From Pseudomonas azadiae (GTDB lineage Bacteria > Pseudomonadota > Gammaproteobacteria > Pseudomonadales > Pseudomonadaceae), in assembly GCF_019145355.1 (NCBI RefSeq), contig NZ_JAHSTY010000001.1, forward strand, positions 2,604,001 to 2,668,000: DNA of 64,000 bases. Reading direction: 5' to 3'. This document shows positions 18,061 to 28,060 of the stretch, one piece after another (the first letter of the stretch is position 1; the number at the start of each line of letters is the position of its first letter). The translations under genes were made by a program, and so were the position numbers. The notes below the pieces were generated by a model, which was not told the origin of the DNA, ran no database searches, and was given only the letters and a program-made list of their open reading frames with translations.

Positions 18061-19740
18061 ATGCCCGTTGGTCAACAATTGGAACTGCATCAGCTGCTAC
18101 CGGCCCTGGTCGACGGGAAACTCATTACCCCCGAGCTCGCGCAGCGCTTGTCGGCGCTGCCGGCCAGCAACACGCAGCATCCCCTGGAACGCATCGCGGC
18201 CCTTGGGCCCGACCTGGAAACCCTGACCGAATGGCTGGCCCGGCAGGCCGGGCAACCCTACCTGCGTATCGACCCTTTAAAGATCGACGTAGCAACGGTG
18301 GTGCCGTTGATGTCCCACGCATTCGCCCAACGCCACGCCATCCTGGCGGTGGCGGTGGATGCACACACCGTCACCGTCGCCAGCGCCCAGCCCCACATCA
18401 CCTGTTGGGAGGCCGGGTTGGCGCAGGTGCTCAAGCGCTCGATCAAGCGCGTGGTCGCCAACCCCCAGGACATAAACCGCTGTATCGGCGAGTTTTACCG
18501 ACTGGCAAAGTGCGTCAGCGGTGCCGATCAAAAGGTCGCGGCGCCTGGCAATGCCGAATTGCTCAACCTCGGCGCCAGCGACCAGGAGCCGGATGCCAAC
18601 GACGCGCATATCGTCAATATCGTCGACTGGTTGTTGCAATACGCCTTCGCCCAGCGCGCCAGTGACATCCACATTGAGCCGTGCCGGGAACAGGGCCGTG
18701 TGCGCTTTCGCATCGACGGGCTGCTGCATGACGTCTATCAGTTTCCGCCCCAGGTCACGATGGCAGTGGTCAGCCGCCTGAAAAGCCTGGGCCGCATGAA
18801 CGTCGCGGAAAAACGCAGGCCCCAGGATGGCCGGGTCAAGACCAAAAGCCCGGCGGGAGCGGAGGTTGAGCTGCGCCTTTCCACCTTGCCCACTGCATTC
18901 GGCGAAAAACTGGTGATGCGGATTTTCGACCCGCAGGTGCTGCTCAAGGGCTTTGACCAGTTGGGCCTGTCCGTTGACGACCAACAACGTTGGCACGCCA
19001 TGACAGGCCAGGCCAACGGCATCATCCTGGTCACCGGCCCGACCGGCTCCGGCAAGACCAGCACGCTCTACACCACGCTCAGGCAACTGGCGACCAGGGA
19101 GGTCAACCTGTGCACGGTGGAAGACCCGATCGAGATGGTCGAGCCGGCATTCAACCAGATGCAGGTGCAGCACAACATCGACCTGAACTTTGCCAGCGGC
19201 ATCCGCGCCCTGCTGCGCCAGGACCCGGACATCATCATGATCGGCGAGATCCGCGACCAGGAGACCGCCGAAATGGCGATTCAGGCTGCATTGACCGGGC
19301 ACCTGGTGCTGTCGACCCTGCACACCAACGATGCACCCAGCGCCATCAGCCGCTTGCAGGAGCTGGGCATTGCTGATTATTTAATCAAGGCCACGTTACT
19401 GGGCGTCATGGCGCAGCGGTTGGTGCGGGTGCTGTGCCCGCACTGCAAGCGCGCGCGGGGTGAGGCCCATGAAGCTGTCGGGTGCGTTGAATGCCGAAAC
19501 AGTGGTTATCGGGGGCGAGCCGGGGTTTACGAAATCATGGTGTTGAACGAAGCGCTCAAAGCGCTGATCACGCCCGGCGCCGACGTGCAGGCCCTGCGCC
19601 AGGCGGCGGTGGCTCAAGGCATGTGCAGCCTGCGCGTGGCCGGGGTGCAAAAAGTAGAAGCCGGGCTGACCACGATGGCGGAAGTGTTGCGGGTGACCCC
19701 TGGGGATTCAGTAACAAATCCTTTATTTGTTACTCGGTGA
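18061..19740 (+). CDS. GspE/PilB-type secretion ATPase (orphan)
   Basis: 559-residue hexameric AAA-like ATPase of the type II secretion/type IV pilus family. The N-terminal region (about 1-150) matches the MshEN/GspE_N layout. The ATPase core has Walker A GPTGSGKT near residue 326, an Asp box EDPIEMVEP, a Walker B region QDPDIIMIGEIRDQETAEMA and a His box STLHTNDAPSAI. A C-terminal tetracysteine zinc motif is present (CPHC near 458 and CVEC about 20 residues later), as in GspE. No gspF, pseudopilin, secretin or pilus gene lies nearby. PAO1 has a similar lone ATPase gene at the equivalent place, as I recall. Function unknown. Confidence 0.88.
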   Translation: MPVGQQLELHQLLPALVDGKLITPELAQRLSALPASNTQHPLERIAALGPDLETLTEWLARQAGQPYLRIDPLKIDVATVVPLMSHAFAQRHAILAVAVDAHTVTVASAQPHITCWEAGLAQVLKRSIKRVVANPQDINRCIGEFYRLAKCVSGADQKVAAPGNAELLNLGASDQEPDANDAHIVNIVDWLLQYAFAQRASDIHIEPCREQGRVRFRIDGLLHDVYQFPPQVTMAVVSRLKSLGRMNVAEKRRPQDGRVKTKSPAGAEVELRLSTLPTAFGEKLVMRIFDPQVLLKGFDQLGLSVDDQQRWHAMTGQANGIILVTGPTGSGKTSTLYTTLRQLATREVNLCTVEDPIEMVEPAFNQMQVQHNIDLNFASGIRALLRQDPDIIMIGEIRDQETAEMAIQAALTGHLVLSTLHTNDAPSAISRLQELGIADYLIKATLLGVMAQRLVRVLCPHCKRARGEAHEAVGCVECRNSGYRGRAGVYEIMVLNEALKALITPGADVQALRQAAVAQGMCSLRVAGVQKVEAGLTTMAEVLRVTPGDSVTNPLFVTR

Positions 19741-19817
19741 AAACGTTCTTATCGGTGGCAACGCCGTTACAATCGGTCGAACATCGTTTCACTGACACTT
19801 TCAGATAGGGAATCGCT

Positions 19818-20738
19818 ATGCAGATCGGAACCGTACTGCTTCTTTTCGTGGGCTTGGCCATCGCCATCCTCTTCATGGGTTTCAAGGTCGTCCCACAGGG
19901 CTACCAATGGACGGTCGAGCGCTTCGGTCGTTACACCAATACCCTCAAGCCCGGCCTGAACATCATCATTCCGGTCATGGACCGTATCGGTCGAAAGATC
20001 AACGTGATGGAAAGCGTGCTGGATATCCCGCCCCAGGAAGTCATCACCGCCGACAACGCCACCGTGCAGATCGATGCCGTGTGCTTCTTCCAGGTAGTCA
20101 ATACGGCCCAGGCCGCCTACGAGGTCAACAACCTCGAGCATGCCATCCGCAATCTGCTGCAAACTAATATCCGTACCGTGCTCGGTTCCATGGAGCTGGA
20201 TGCCATGCTCAGCCAACGTGACGGTATCAACGAAAAGCTGCTGAGGACCGTGGACGAAGCCACCGCGCCTTGGGGTATCAAGATCACCCGCATCGAGATC
20301 AAGGACATCAGCCCGCCCGCCGACCTGATGGCCGCCATGTCCGGCCAGATGAAAGCCGAGCGGATCAAACGTGCGCAGATCCTGGAGGCCGAGGGCCTGC
20401 GGGCGTCGGCGATCCTGACCGCTGAAGGCAAGAAGCAAGCACAGATTCTTGAGGCCGAAGGTGGGCGCCAAGCGGCGTTCCTGGAGTCTGAAGCCCGCGA
20501 GCGTCAGGCTGAAGCCGAGGCTCGAGCGACCCAAGTGGTTTCCGAAGCGATCGCCACCGGTAACGTGCAGGCCATCAACTACTTCGTCGCGCAAAAATAC
20601 ATCGACGCCCTGGGCAAGCTGGCATCGGCCAACAACAGCAAGGTCATCCTGATGCCGCTGGAGGCCAGCCAGGTGATCGGTGCTGTCGGCGGTATCGGCG
20701 AGATTGTCAAGGCAACGTTCGACAACAAGAAAGGCTGA
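19818..20738 (+). CDS. SPFH/stomatin-like membrane protein (QmcA-type)
   Basis: 306-residue band-7 protein. One N-terminal membrane segment ([19 protein letters not shown]) is followed by the SPFH domain starting [20 protein letters not shown], and then an Ala/Glu-rich coiled coil ([20 protein letters not shown] and following). These proteins form membrane scaffolds with NfeD partners and influence membrane quality control. The gene is 10 nt upstream of an nfeD-like gene, the standard pairing. Confidence 0.92.
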   Translation: MQIGTVLLLFVGLAIAILFMGFKVVPQGYQWTVERFGRYTNTLKPGLNIIIPVMDRIGRKINVMESVLDIPPQEVITADNATVQIDAVCFFQVVNTAQAAYEVNNLEHAIRNLLQTNIRTVLGSMELDAMLSQRDGINEKLLRTVDEATAPWGIKITRIEIKDISPPADLMAAMSGQMKAERIKRAQILEAEGLRASAILTAEGKKQAQILEAEGGRQAAFLESEARERQAEAEARATQVVSEAIATGNVQAINYFVAQKYIDALGKLASANNSKVILMPLEASQVIGAVGGIGEIVKATFDNKKG

Positions 20739-20748
20739 GGCCAGCGCC

Positions 20749-21195
20749 ATGTGGGATTTCCTGCAGCATCTTTCGTTTTGGGATTGGCTCGCGCTGGGCA
20801 CGGTACTGCTGATACTGGAAGTATTCGGCGCCGGTGGCTACCTGCTGTGGATGGGTATCGCAGCGGCGGCCGTGGGCGTGATCAAGTTTCTGGTACCGCC
20901 CCTGGGGCTGGAGTGGCAATTACTGCTGTTTGCCGTGTTGTCGATCGTCACAGCGGTGTATTGGTGGAAGCGCCAGCGCAGCAGCGCCAAGGCCAGTGAC
21001 CAGCCGGGGCTGAACGAGCGGGGCTCGGAACTTATCGGCCGAACGTTCGTGGTGCATCAGGCGATTGTGGACGGCCGGGGTAAGGTCAAGGTCGGCGATG
21101 GTGTGTGGATGGTGACCGGCCCGGACAGCCCCGTAGGGGCTCAAGTACGGGTGATTAGCCAGGAAGGCGTCGTGTTAAAGGTTGAAACTGTTTAG
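20749..21195 (+). CDS. NfeD family membrane protein
   Basis: 148-residue short NfeD (lacking the protease domain). Hydrophobic segments at WLALGTVLLILEVFGAGGYL and LLLFAVLSIVTAVYWWK are followed by a C-terminal OB-fold domain (LNERGSELIGRTFVVHQAIV, VKVGDGVWMVTGPDSPVGA). It works with the stomatin-like protein encoded just upstream. The start at 20749 follows GAGGCCAGCGCC, and the sequence begins MWDFLQHLSFWDW, as in homologues. Confidence 0.9.
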   Translation: MWDFLQHLSFWDWLALGTVLLILEVFGAGGYLLWMGIAAAAVGVIKFLVPPLGLEWQLLLFAVLSIVTAVYWWKRQRSSAKASDQPGLNERGSELIGRTFVVHQAIVDGRGKVKVGDGVWMVTGPDSPVGAQVRVISQEGVVLKVETV

Positions 21196-21264
21196 TCAGT
21201 GATGGAACTCGCCTGAGCTATCTACAATCATAAAGTACAGATAACCCACCCGGAGTCACCCATC

Positions 21265-21579
21265 ATGCGTCTCAAATATGCTGTCGCAACCCTTGCTGTG
21301 CTTTCCCTCCCTGTCGGCTCAGCCATGGCCGACAGTTTCTGGCGCAATGTCATCTCGTCGGGCGCCACCACTGGCTCGACGTACCTGACCTTCAAGGACC
21401 ACAAGCTGGTGGTCGCCGCACAAGACGACGCCGGCAGCTTTGTCGCCAGCGATGGCGGCATCCGTGGCCCGTACCTTGAAGCTGCGATGCAGAAAGTGCG
21501 CGCCGACAACCCTGGCCTGCAGGCCACGGACATGGAACTGGCCAACGCCATCCTGGCGAAAAACGCAGTCACTGAATAG
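21265..21579 (+). CDS. Small exported protein, DUF2388/TIGR02448 family
   Basis: 104-residue predicted periplasmic protein. The signal peptide MRLKYAVATLAVLSLPVGSAMA is cleaved before DSFWRNVISSGATTGSTYLT. The remainder (VVAAQDDAGSFVASDGGIRG, then LEAAMQKVRADNP) matches a family of roughly 100-residue Pseudomonas proteins of unknown function. Followed by an intrinsic terminator. Confidence 0.78.
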   Translation: MRLKYAVATLAVLSLPVGSAMADSFWRNVISSGATTGSTYLTFKDHKLVVAAQDDAGSFVASDGGIRGPYLEAAMQKVRADNPGLQATDMELANAILAKNAVTE

Positions 21580-21592
21580 CACTGGGCCCACG

Positions 21593-21624
21593 AAAAATGC
21601 CGCTTTTGCAAGCGGCATTTTTTT
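21593..21624 (+). terminator. Intrinsic terminator after the DUF2388 gene
   Basis: AAAAATGCCGCTT, a short TTGC loop and AAGCGGCATTTTTTT form a perfect stem with a T run. Confidence 0.93.
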
Positions 21625-21765
21625 GCCTTCAATTCGTACAATCTTCGTCGCGAGATACTATCTAAGCCTTTGAACTTTCCCAAATGGATGCCGAGAGATC
21701 CTATCGATCCTAATTTTGCCAGGCAACAAGCTAGGGGTTCCTTTCACATAAGCGAATCACTGTTT

Positions 21766-22201
21766 ATGCAAAAAATTGTCTACGCGTTGGTGCTCTCTGC
21801 GCTCGCGTCTTCCTACACCCAGGCAGAAAACTGGTACGACTCAGCCAAATTCAACAAGGCTCGCCAAGACCTCTCCAGTTCGCTGCTGACCAGCCCTCAA
21901 GCGACGGAATGGGTGGACGCCCCGGACAACGTCAAGTCATCCGTCGCCCCTTTCGCGGCAGTCTATGCTTTTGACTACGGCTGGCGTCAGGAGGGGAAAT
22001 ACACGATGCCGAACAACTCGACCTCCAAATTATACTCGCCCCCCTTCAATACTAACGTCAACAGCCAGCAAGCGCAGAGCCAACGTTTGATGCTCGATGG
22101 CTACAAAGGACATCCCGATCAGCCCACCGTTGTTGGCTCACGGTATGACCGGCGTGGGCGTCGCACGCATTGAAGCCAAGGCTATTTTGCCCGAACGGTG
22201 A
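21766..22201 (+). pseudogene. Small exported protein gene with apparent single-base frameshift
   Basis: From ATG 21766 the frame encodes a signal peptide (MQKIVYALVLSALASSYTQA) and a soluble region with SAKFNKARQDLSSSLLTSPQ and DGYKGHPDQP. It then turns into an arginine-rich tail ending at 22173. In the next frame the downstream sequence reads KDIPISPPLLAHGMTGVGVA then RIEAKAILPER and a stop at 22201, which looks far more protein-like. Removing one A from the AAAGG run at about 22106 would join the two into GYKDIPISPP, a 144-residue protein. I do not recognise the family. Sequencing error, recent pseudogene or recoding are all possible. Confidence 0.55.
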
Positions 22202-22307
22202 CGATTCATTCACAGGCGACAGGCTATATTCAGTCACGCCGTGCAACCATGCCGGCAGTGATACTTCGTTCACTTATCGCCCACTCGAAATGGATGCTTC
22301 CGTCGTC

Positions 22308-23450
22308 ATGAGCCAACAGCCCTTCCTGCCGTTTTCCAAACCCACCATCGATGAAGCGACTATCTCGGCGGTTGGCGATGTGTTGCGCTCGGGCTGGATC
22401 ACCAGCGGGCCGAAGGTGCAGGCCTTCGAGGCACAGTTGTCGCAATACTTTGGTGGCCGGCCGGTGCGCACGTTCAATTCGGGCACCTGCACCATGGAGA
22501 TTGCCTTGCGCATTGCCGGCATCGGGCCGGGCGATGAAGTCATCACCACGCCGATTTCCTGGGTTGCCACGGCCAATGTGATCCTTGAAGTGGGCGCCAC
22601 GCCGGTATTTGCCGATATTGACCCGGTCACTCGCAATATCGACCTGGCCCAGCTGGAAGCCGCGATTACGCCGCGCACCAAGGCGATCATCCCGGTGTAC
22701 CTGGCCGGCCTGCCCGTGGACATGCCGATGCTGTATGCGCTGGCCAACAAGTACAACCTGCGCATTATCGAGGACGCCGCCCAGGCGCTGGGCTCCAGCT
22801 GGGATGGCGAACGGATTGGCGCCACGGGAGATTTTGTATCGTTCAGTTTCCAGGCCAACAAGAACATCACCTCGTCCGAGGGCGGTTGCCTGGTGCTGAA
22901 CAATGCCGAAGAAGCCCGGCTGGCAGAAAAGTACCGCTTGCAGGGGGTTACCCGCACCGGCTTCGACGGCCTGGACGTGGACGTGCTGGGCGGCAAGTTC
23001 AACATGACCGACATCGCTGCGGCCATCGGCCTCGGGCAATTTGCCCATATCGAAACGATCACCGCTCACCGCCGGGGCCTGGCGCAGCACTACTTCAAGT
23101 GTTTTGGCCGCGATTTCGAAGAAAAATACGGCGCACAACTGCCGCCGGCCGACTTCGAAAACAGCAACTGGCACCTGTTCCAACTGGTGCTGCCGGAGCG
23201 TCAGGACGGCCTACCGGCCCGCGCCACGTTCATGGAGCAGATGCAGGCCCACGGCGTCGGCATTGGCTATCACTACCCGCCGATTCACCTGCTCAGCCTT
23301 TATCGGGCGCAAGGATTCAAGGAGGGGATGTTCCCGGTGGCGGAGAGGGTCGGGCGTTTGATCGTATCGTTGCCGATGTTTACGGCGATGACAGAGGCGG
23401 ATGTGGAGCGGTCGGTAGCGGCGGTCAAAGCCGTCTTGAAGGTAAGCTGA
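22308..23450 (+). CDS. DegT/DnrJ/EryC1/StrS-family sugar aminotransferase (ArnB-like)
   Basis: 380-residue PLP enzyme of the family that aminates nucleotide keto-sugars (for example ArnB on UDP-4-keto-arabinose). It begins MSQQPFLPFSKPTIDEATIS and has FNSGTCTMEIALRIAGIGPG, EVITTPISWVATANVI and IIEDAAQALGSSWDGERIGA. The Schiff-base lysine lies in SFQANKNITSSEGG, as in ArnB. No other arn or O-antigen genes flank it, so its substrate is not evident. The start 22308 is chosen because conservation begins there; an ATG 18 nt upstream is also in frame. Confidence 0.85.
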   Translation: MSQQPFLPFSKPTIDEATISAVGDVLRSGWITSGPKVQAFEAQLSQYFGGRPVRTFNSGTCTMEIALRIAGIGPGDEVITTPISWVATANVILEVGATPVFADIDPVTRNIDLAQLEAAITPRTKAIIPVYLAGLPVDMPMLYALANKYNLRIIEDAAQALGSSWDGERIGATGDFVSFSFQANKNITSSEGGCLVLNNAEEARLAEKYRLQGVTRTGFDGLDVDVLGGKFNMTDIAAAIGLGQFAHIETITAHRRGLAQHYFKCFGRDFEEKYGAQLPPADFENSNWHLFQLVLPERQDGLPARATFMEQMQAHGVGIGYHYPPIHLLSLYRAQGFKEGMFPVAERVGRLIVSLPMFTAMTEADVERSVAAVKAVLKVS

Positions 23451-23473
23451 AAAATCCGGCTCACCGCAGTCAA

Positions 23474-23560
23474 TGTGGGAGCTGGCTTGCCTGCGATTGC
23501 ATCATCTGGGTATCACTGATACACCGAGGCGTCTGCATCGCAGGCAAGCCAGCTCCCACA
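23474..23560. repeat. Inverted pair of REP palindromes
   Basis: TGTGGGAGCTGGCTTGCCTG and its complement ...CAGGCAAGCCAGCTCCCACA lie between the convergent aminotransferase and gcvH genes. Confidence 0.9.
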
Positions 23561-23589
23561 CTGGTTTGTGCTGCTCCAGCTAGGTGCGT

Positions 23590-23973
23590 TTACTCGCCGA
23601 TAGCGGCTTTGTAACCAGCAGCATCCAGCAGCTTGTCCAGTTCAGCCGCGTTGCTTGGCTTGAGCTTGAAGATCCACGCACCGTACGGGTCCGAGTTCAG
23701 CAACTCAGGGCTACCACTGAGCTCCTCGTTGACGGCAATCACTTCGCCAGCTACCGGCGAGTAAATATCCGAAGCGGCCTTAACCGACTCAACTACGCCA
23801 GCCTGGCCTTGAGCCTCGAACGTGGCGCCGACTTCGGCCAGCTCAACAAATACCACATCGCCCAAGGCTTCCTGAGCGTGGTCGGAAATTCCGACGGTCA
23901 CAGTGCCGTCGGCTTCCAGACGGGCCCATTCGTGGCTTTCGGCAAAACGCAGGTCGGCAGGGATATCGCTCAT
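23590..23973 (-). CDS. gcvH: Glycine cleavage system H protein
   Basis: 127-residue lipoyl carrier that shuttles the aminomethyl group between the P, T and L proteins of glycine cleavage. The lipoylated lysine is K65 in [11 protein letters not shown]. The start [20 protein letters not shown] is the conserved N-terminus; a Met five codons earlier is less likely. It is 50 nt downstream of gcvT in the same direction. No gcvP follows: the next gene runs towards it from the other side. Confidence 0.95.
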   Translation of the reverse strand: MSDIPADLRFAESHEWARLEADGTVTVGISDHAQEALGDVVFVELAEVGATFEAQGQAGVVESVKAASDIYSPVAGEVIAVNEELSGSPELLNSDPYGAWIFKLKPSNAAELDKLLDAAGYKAAIGE

Positions 23974-24023
23974 AGTCTGTGTCCTCAAGAAAAAGTGTCA
24001 GCGGCCATCGGCCTGCCGGAAGG

Positions 24024-25106
24024 TTAGATCAAGGTTTTTCCATGGCGCACGAAGGTCGGTTTGACCACTCGAACCGGGTACCACTTGCCGCGGATTTCCA
24101 CTTCGGCCCGGTCGGCGGTTGCCGTCGGTACACGCGCCAGGGCAATCGATTTGCTCAGCGTAGGAGAGAAACTACCACTGGTGATCTCCCCTTCGCCAAT
24201 ATTGGCGATACGAACCACTTGGTGAGCGCGTAAAACCCCGCGTTCTTCCAGCACCAGCCCGACCAGTTTGAATTGCACGCCCGCTGTTTTTTCCGCTTCC
24301 AGCGCAGCGCGCCCAATGAAATCACGTTCGGCAGGCTCCCAGGCGATGCTCCAGGCCATGTTCGAGGCCAGGGGCGACACCTCCTGGTGGATATCCTGGC
24401 CGTACAGGTTCATGCCCGCTTCCAAGCGCAGGGTATCGCGGGCGCCGAGGCCGATGGGGGAAATACCGGCACCCACCAGGTCGTTGAAGAAACCCGGCGC
24501 CTGTTCGGCCGGCAAGACAATCTCCAGGCCATCTTCGCCGGTGTAACCCGTGCGCGCGATAAACCAATCGCCATCGGCGTGGCCTTCGAAGGGTTTGAGC
24601 TGGTGAATCAGGGTGCCACGGGACTGGGTGACCAGCTCGGCAATTTTTTGCCGGGCATGGGGGCCTTGAATGGCCAACATGGCCAACTCGGACCGTTCAT
24701 GCAATTGCACCTGGTAGGTGCCCAATTGCGCATGCATCCAGGCCATGTCCTGGTCGCGGGTGGCCGCATTGACCACCAGGCGATAAGCGGCCTCGGTGCG
24801 GTAGACGATCATGTCGTCCACTACGCCGCCCTTCTCGTTGAGCATTGCGCTGTACAGCGCACGGCCGCAGTCTTGCAGGCGCTCGACATCATTGGCCAGC
24901 AGGCGCTGTAGCCATTCCTTGGCCTGGGGGCCGGTGACATCGATCACGGTCATATGGGATACATCAAACACCCCGCAGTCGCGTCGCACCTGATGGTGCT
25001 CTTCAACTTGCGAGCCGTAGTGCAGAGGCATATCCCAACCGCCAAAATCGACCATTTTCGCGCCGAGGGCGAGATGCAGGTCATACAGAGGCGTACGCTG
25101 TCCCAT
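24024..25106 (-). CDS. gcvT: Glycine cleavage system T protein (aminomethyltransferase)
   Basis: 360-residue folate-dependent aminomethyltransferase that releases ammonia from H-protein-bound aminomethyl and forms methylene-THF. It has the typical N-terminal [20 protein letters not shown] and [16 protein letters not shown], the [16 protein letters not shown] motif and the folate-binding region [21 protein letters not shown] 25106 follows AAGGAGAAACCC, a strong ribosome-binding site. The roughly 150-nt leader does not contain a glycine-riboswitch motif that I can recognise. Confidence 0.95.
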   Translation of the reverse strand: MGQRTPLYDLHLALGAKMVDFGGWDMPLHYGSQVEEHHQVRRDCGVFDVSHMTVIDVTGPQAKEWLQRLLANDVERLQDCGRALYSAMLNEKGGVVDDMIVYRTEAAYRLVVNAATRDQDMAWMHAQLGTYQVQLHERSELAMLAIQGPHARQKIAELVTQSRGTLIHQLKPFEGHADGDWFIARTGYTGEDGLEIVLPAEQAPGFFNDLVGAGISPIGLGARDTLRLEAGMNLYGQDIHQEVSPLASNMAWSIAWEPAERDFIGRAALEAEKTAGVQFKLVGLVLEERGVLRAHQVVRIANIGEGEITSGSFSPTLSKSIALARVPTATADRAEVEIRGKWYPVRVVKPTFVRHGKTLI

Positions 25107-25260
25107 GGGTTTCTCCTTCCGGGCGTGGCGAAGGTGCGCAGCATGCCGTTCGTGCCAAACGCCTGAATAACAAGGCCCGCAGCTACGCCCAGCGACTCGA
25201 TCCGAACGACGGACCACACCGAATGCCGCGCATTGTAGCCGCAAGCCGTAGGACTGGCAC

Positions 25261-26877
25261 CTAACCGATTTGCCTGGCGGAGCGTCGGATCAGCCCGATC
25301 ACCGGCAACAGGCCCACCAACACCAGGGTCAATGCCGGCAAAGAAGCCCTTGCCCACTCGCCTTCGCTGGTCATTTCAAAGATCCGCACCGCCAGCGTGT
25401 CCCAACCGAACGGGCGCATCAGCAAGGTGGCGGGCATTTCCTTGAGCACATCGACAAACACCAGCAGTGCTGCGCTCAAGGTCCCAGGCAGCAGCAACGG
25501 CAGATACACTTTGCAAAACAGTCGTGGACCGCTGACGCCGAGACTGCGCGCAGCTTCCGGCAAGGATGGACGAATGCGTGCCAGGCTGTTCTCCAACGGC
25601 CCGTAGGCCACCGCAAGAAACCGCACCAGGTACGCCAGCACCAACGCCGACAGGCTGCCCAGCAGCAAGGGCTTGCCCGCACCGCCGAGCCAGCCCGACA
25701 GCGGCACGACCAGTTCACGGTCCAAATAGCTGAAGGCCAGCATGATTGACACGGCGAGCACCGAGCCCGGCAAGGCGTAACCGACGTTGGCCAGGCTGAT
25801 GCCGGAGCGGATCGCCCGTGTCGGCGCCAGGCGATTGGAGAAGGCCAGTACCAGCGCGACGCTGACGGTGATCAAGGCTGCGATGCCGCCAAGGTAGAGC
25901 GTGTGGACGATCAGGCCGGAATAACGCTCATCCAGGTCGAAGCGGCCGCGCTGCCAGAACCAGGCAACCAGTTGCAGTACCGGAATGACGAAGGCACAGG
26001 CGAATACCAACCCACACCAGCCGCTGGCCGCTGCCGCCTTGAACCCGCGCAGGTGGTACAGCGCTTTGCCACGCGGCCGTTCATTGCTCGGTCGGCTAGC
26101 GCCCCGGGCGCGTCGCTCGCCATACAACACCAGCATCACCACCAGCAGCAGCAAGCTGGCCAACTGGGCTGCGCTGGACAGACTGAAGAAGCCGTACCAG
26201 GTCTTGTAAATGGCGGTGGTAAAGGTATCGAAGTTGAACACCGAGACCGCACCGAAATCCGCCAAGGTCTCCATCAATGCCAAGGCCACCCCGGCACCAA
26301 TCGCCGGCCGCGCCATGGGCAAGGCCACGTGCCAGAACGCCCGCCATGGCGATTGTCCCAGCACCCGTGCCGCTTCCATCAGGCCTTTGCCCTGGGCCAG
26401 GAACGCCGTGCGCGCCAATAGATAAACGTAGGGATAGAACACCAGCACCAAGACGATGATCACGCCGCTGGTGGAGCGCACGCGGGGCAGCCTCAAGCCG
26501 GTGCCGAACCATTCACGCAACAAGGTTTGTACGGGCCCTGCGAAGTCCAGCAGGCCGACAAACACAAAGGCCAGCACGTAGGCTGGAATCGCGAACGGCA
26601 ACATTAACGCCCAATCCAGCCAGCGCCGGCCGGGGAATTCGCAGAGGCTGGTCAGCCAGGCCAGGCTGACGCCCAGCAAGGTCACGCCGGCACCGACGCC
26701 TAACACCAGGGTCAGGGTGTTGCCCAGCAGGCGCGGCATCTGGGTTTCCCACAGGTGGGACCAGATTTGCGCATCGATGGTTTGCCAGGACAGCAATAGC
26801 ACGCTCAGCGGCAGCAGCACCAGGGCAGCGACGGTGAAGACCGGCAGGTACCAGCGGCGTTGGGCGGGGTGGGCCAA
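25261..26877 (-). CDS. Ferric iron ABC transporter permease (FbpB-type, fused two-domain)
   Basis: 538-residue inner-membrane protein with about 12 membrane segments arranged as two tandem BPD_transp_1 domains (coupling motifs in [20 protein letters not shown] and [20 protein letters not shown]), the arrangement of FbpB/SfuB/HitB iron permeases. The gene lies downstream of the binding-protein gene, separated by 166 nt holding a REP pair. No ATP-binding subunit gene is adjacent, so the ATPase must be encoded elsewhere. Confidence 0.88.
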   Translation of the reverse strand: MAHPAQRRWYLPVFTVAALVLLPLSVLLLSWQTIDAQIWSHLWETQMPRLLGNTLTLVLGVGAGVTLLGVSLAWLTSLCEFPGRRWLDWALMLPFAIPAYVLAFVFVGLLDFAGPVQTLLREWFGTGLRLPRVRSTSGVIIVLVLVFYPYVYLLARTAFLAQGKGLMEAARVLGQSPWRAFWHVALPMARPAIGAGVALALMETLADFGAVSVFNFDTFTTAIYKTWYGFFSLSSAAQLASLLLLVVMLVLYGERRARGASRPSNERPRGKALYHLRGFKAAAASGWCGLVFACAFVIPVLQLVAWFWQRGRFDLDERYSGLIVHTLYLGGIAALITVSVALVLAFSNRLAPTRAIRSGISLANVGYALPGSVLAVSIMLAFSYLDRELVVPLSGWLGGAGKPLLLGSLSALVLAYLVRFLAVAYGPLENSLARIRPSLPEAARSLGVSGPRLFCKVYLPLLLPGTLSAALLVFVDVLKEMPATLLMRPFGWDTLAVRIFEMTSEGEWARASLPALTLVLVGLLPVIGLIRRSARQIG

Positions 26878-26924
26878 GGAGAAGCTCTCAGAAAAATAAG
26901 GATTTTGAAGCCGTCGCTAACCAA

Positions 26925-27012
26925 TGTGGGAGCGGGCTTGCTCGCGAAAGCGGTGTGTCAGTCACAGATGTATTGACTGACCCGACGCCTTCGCGAGCAA
27001 GCCCGCTCCCAC
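26925..27012. repeat. REP pair inside the iron-transport operon
   Basis: TGTGGGAGCGGGCTTGCTCG and its complement CGAGCAAGCCCGCTCCCACA enclose about 45 bases including GTGTGTCAGTCACAG. It separates the binding-protein gene from the permease gene on the same strand, a position where REP hairpins can protect upstream mRNA. Confidence 0.9.
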
Positions 27013-27043
27013 ATTTAGCCCTGCGGTGTCTTGGAGATTGTAC

Positions 27044-28048
27044 TCAGTTCCAGCCCGCACGATCCATCAAGCGAATCGCCTCAGCCTGGCGCTTGCCCGC
27101 CACTTCCACCGGCAAGGTGTCCGCCACGAACTTGCCCCAGCTCGCCACTTCCGCCGATGGCGCTACGGCCGGGTTGGCCGGGAATTCCTGGTTCACATCG
27201 GCAAAGATTTTCTGTGCCTGCGGGGTGGTCATCCATTCCACCAGCGCCTTGGCCGCTTCCGGATGCGGCGCGTGCTTGGTCAGGCCGATGCCCGACAGGT
27301 TCACGTGCACGCCACGGTCGCCCTGGTTCGGCCAGAACAGCTTTACCGCCAGATCCGGCTTCTGCTTGTGCAGGCGCCCGTAGTAGTAGGTGTTAACGAT
27401 GCCCACGTCACACTGGCCTGCGTTGATGGCTTCAAGCACGGCCACGTCATCCGAGAACACGTCGGTGGACAGGTTGTTGACCCAGCCTTTGACGATTTCT
27501 TCGGTCTTGGCCGCGCCATGGGTTTCGATCAGGGTCGCGGTCAGCGACTGGTTGTAGACCTTCTTCGCCGTGCGCAGGCACAGGCGGCCTTCCCACTGCT
27601 TGTCGGCCAGGGCTTCGTAAGTCGTGAGATCCCCCGGCTTTACCCGGTCGGTGGAATAGGCGATGGTCCGCGCGCGCAGGCTCAAGCCGGTCCAGGCATG
27701 CTGTGAGGAGCGATATTGCAGGGGGATGTTCTTGTCAATGACCGCGGAGGTGAACGGCTGCAGGATACCCATTTGCTCGGCCTGCCAGAGGTTGCCGGCG
27801 TCAACGGTGAGCAGCAGGTCGGCGGTGGCGTTTTCGCCCTCGGCCTTGATGCGCTGCATCAGCGGGGCTTCCTTGTCAGTGATGAACTTCACCTGCACGC
27901 CGGTCTTTTGGGTGTAGGCGTCAAATACCGGCTTGATCAGTTCGTCGATGCGCGAGGAGTAGACCACCACTTCGTCGGCGGCCTGCACGGTCGTGCTGCC
28001 GATCAGGGTAATTGCCAGGGCAGTCAGGAGGCGCTTGGGTGCCAACAT
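27044..28048 (-). CDS. Ferric iron ABC transporter substrate-binding protein (FbpA-like)
   Basis: 334-residue periplasmic transferrin-like binding protein. The signal peptide [18 protein letters not shown] precedes [20 protein letters not shown]. The conserved adjacent tyrosines that ligate Fe(III) are in [12 protein letters not shown], and the family motif [20 protein letters not shown] follows. It delivers iron to the permease encoded downstream. A dyad just upstream of the start (28061-28085) may be a Fur site. Confidence 0.9.
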   Translation of the reverse strand: MLAPKRLLTALAITLIGSTTVQAADEVVVYSSRIDELIKPVFDAYTQKTGVQVKFITDKEAPLMQRIKAEGENATADLLLTVDAGNLWQAEQMGILQPFTSAVIDKNIPLQYRSSQHAWTGLSLRARTIAYSTDRVKPGDLTTYEALADKQWEGRLCLRTAKKVYNQSLTATLIETHGAAKTEEIVKGWVNNLSTDVFSDDVAVLEAINAGQCDVGIVNTYYYGRLHKQKPDLAVKLFWPNQGDRGVHVNLSGIGLTKHAPHPEAAKALVEWMTTPQAQKIFADVNQEFPANPAVAPSAEVASWGKFVADTLPVEVAGKRQAEAIRLMDRAGWN

Positions 28049-28060
28049 GGGTGCGGTCTC

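Noticed and set aside
22290..22307. Upstream ATG at 22290 as start of the sugar aminotransferase
   Set aside because: Adds six unconserved residues; family similarity begins at MSQQPFLPF (22308). Not fully excluded.
25107..25260. Possible glycine riboswitch upstream of gcvT
   Set aside because: The leader is GC-rich but I cannot find the conserved tandem-aptamer motifs.
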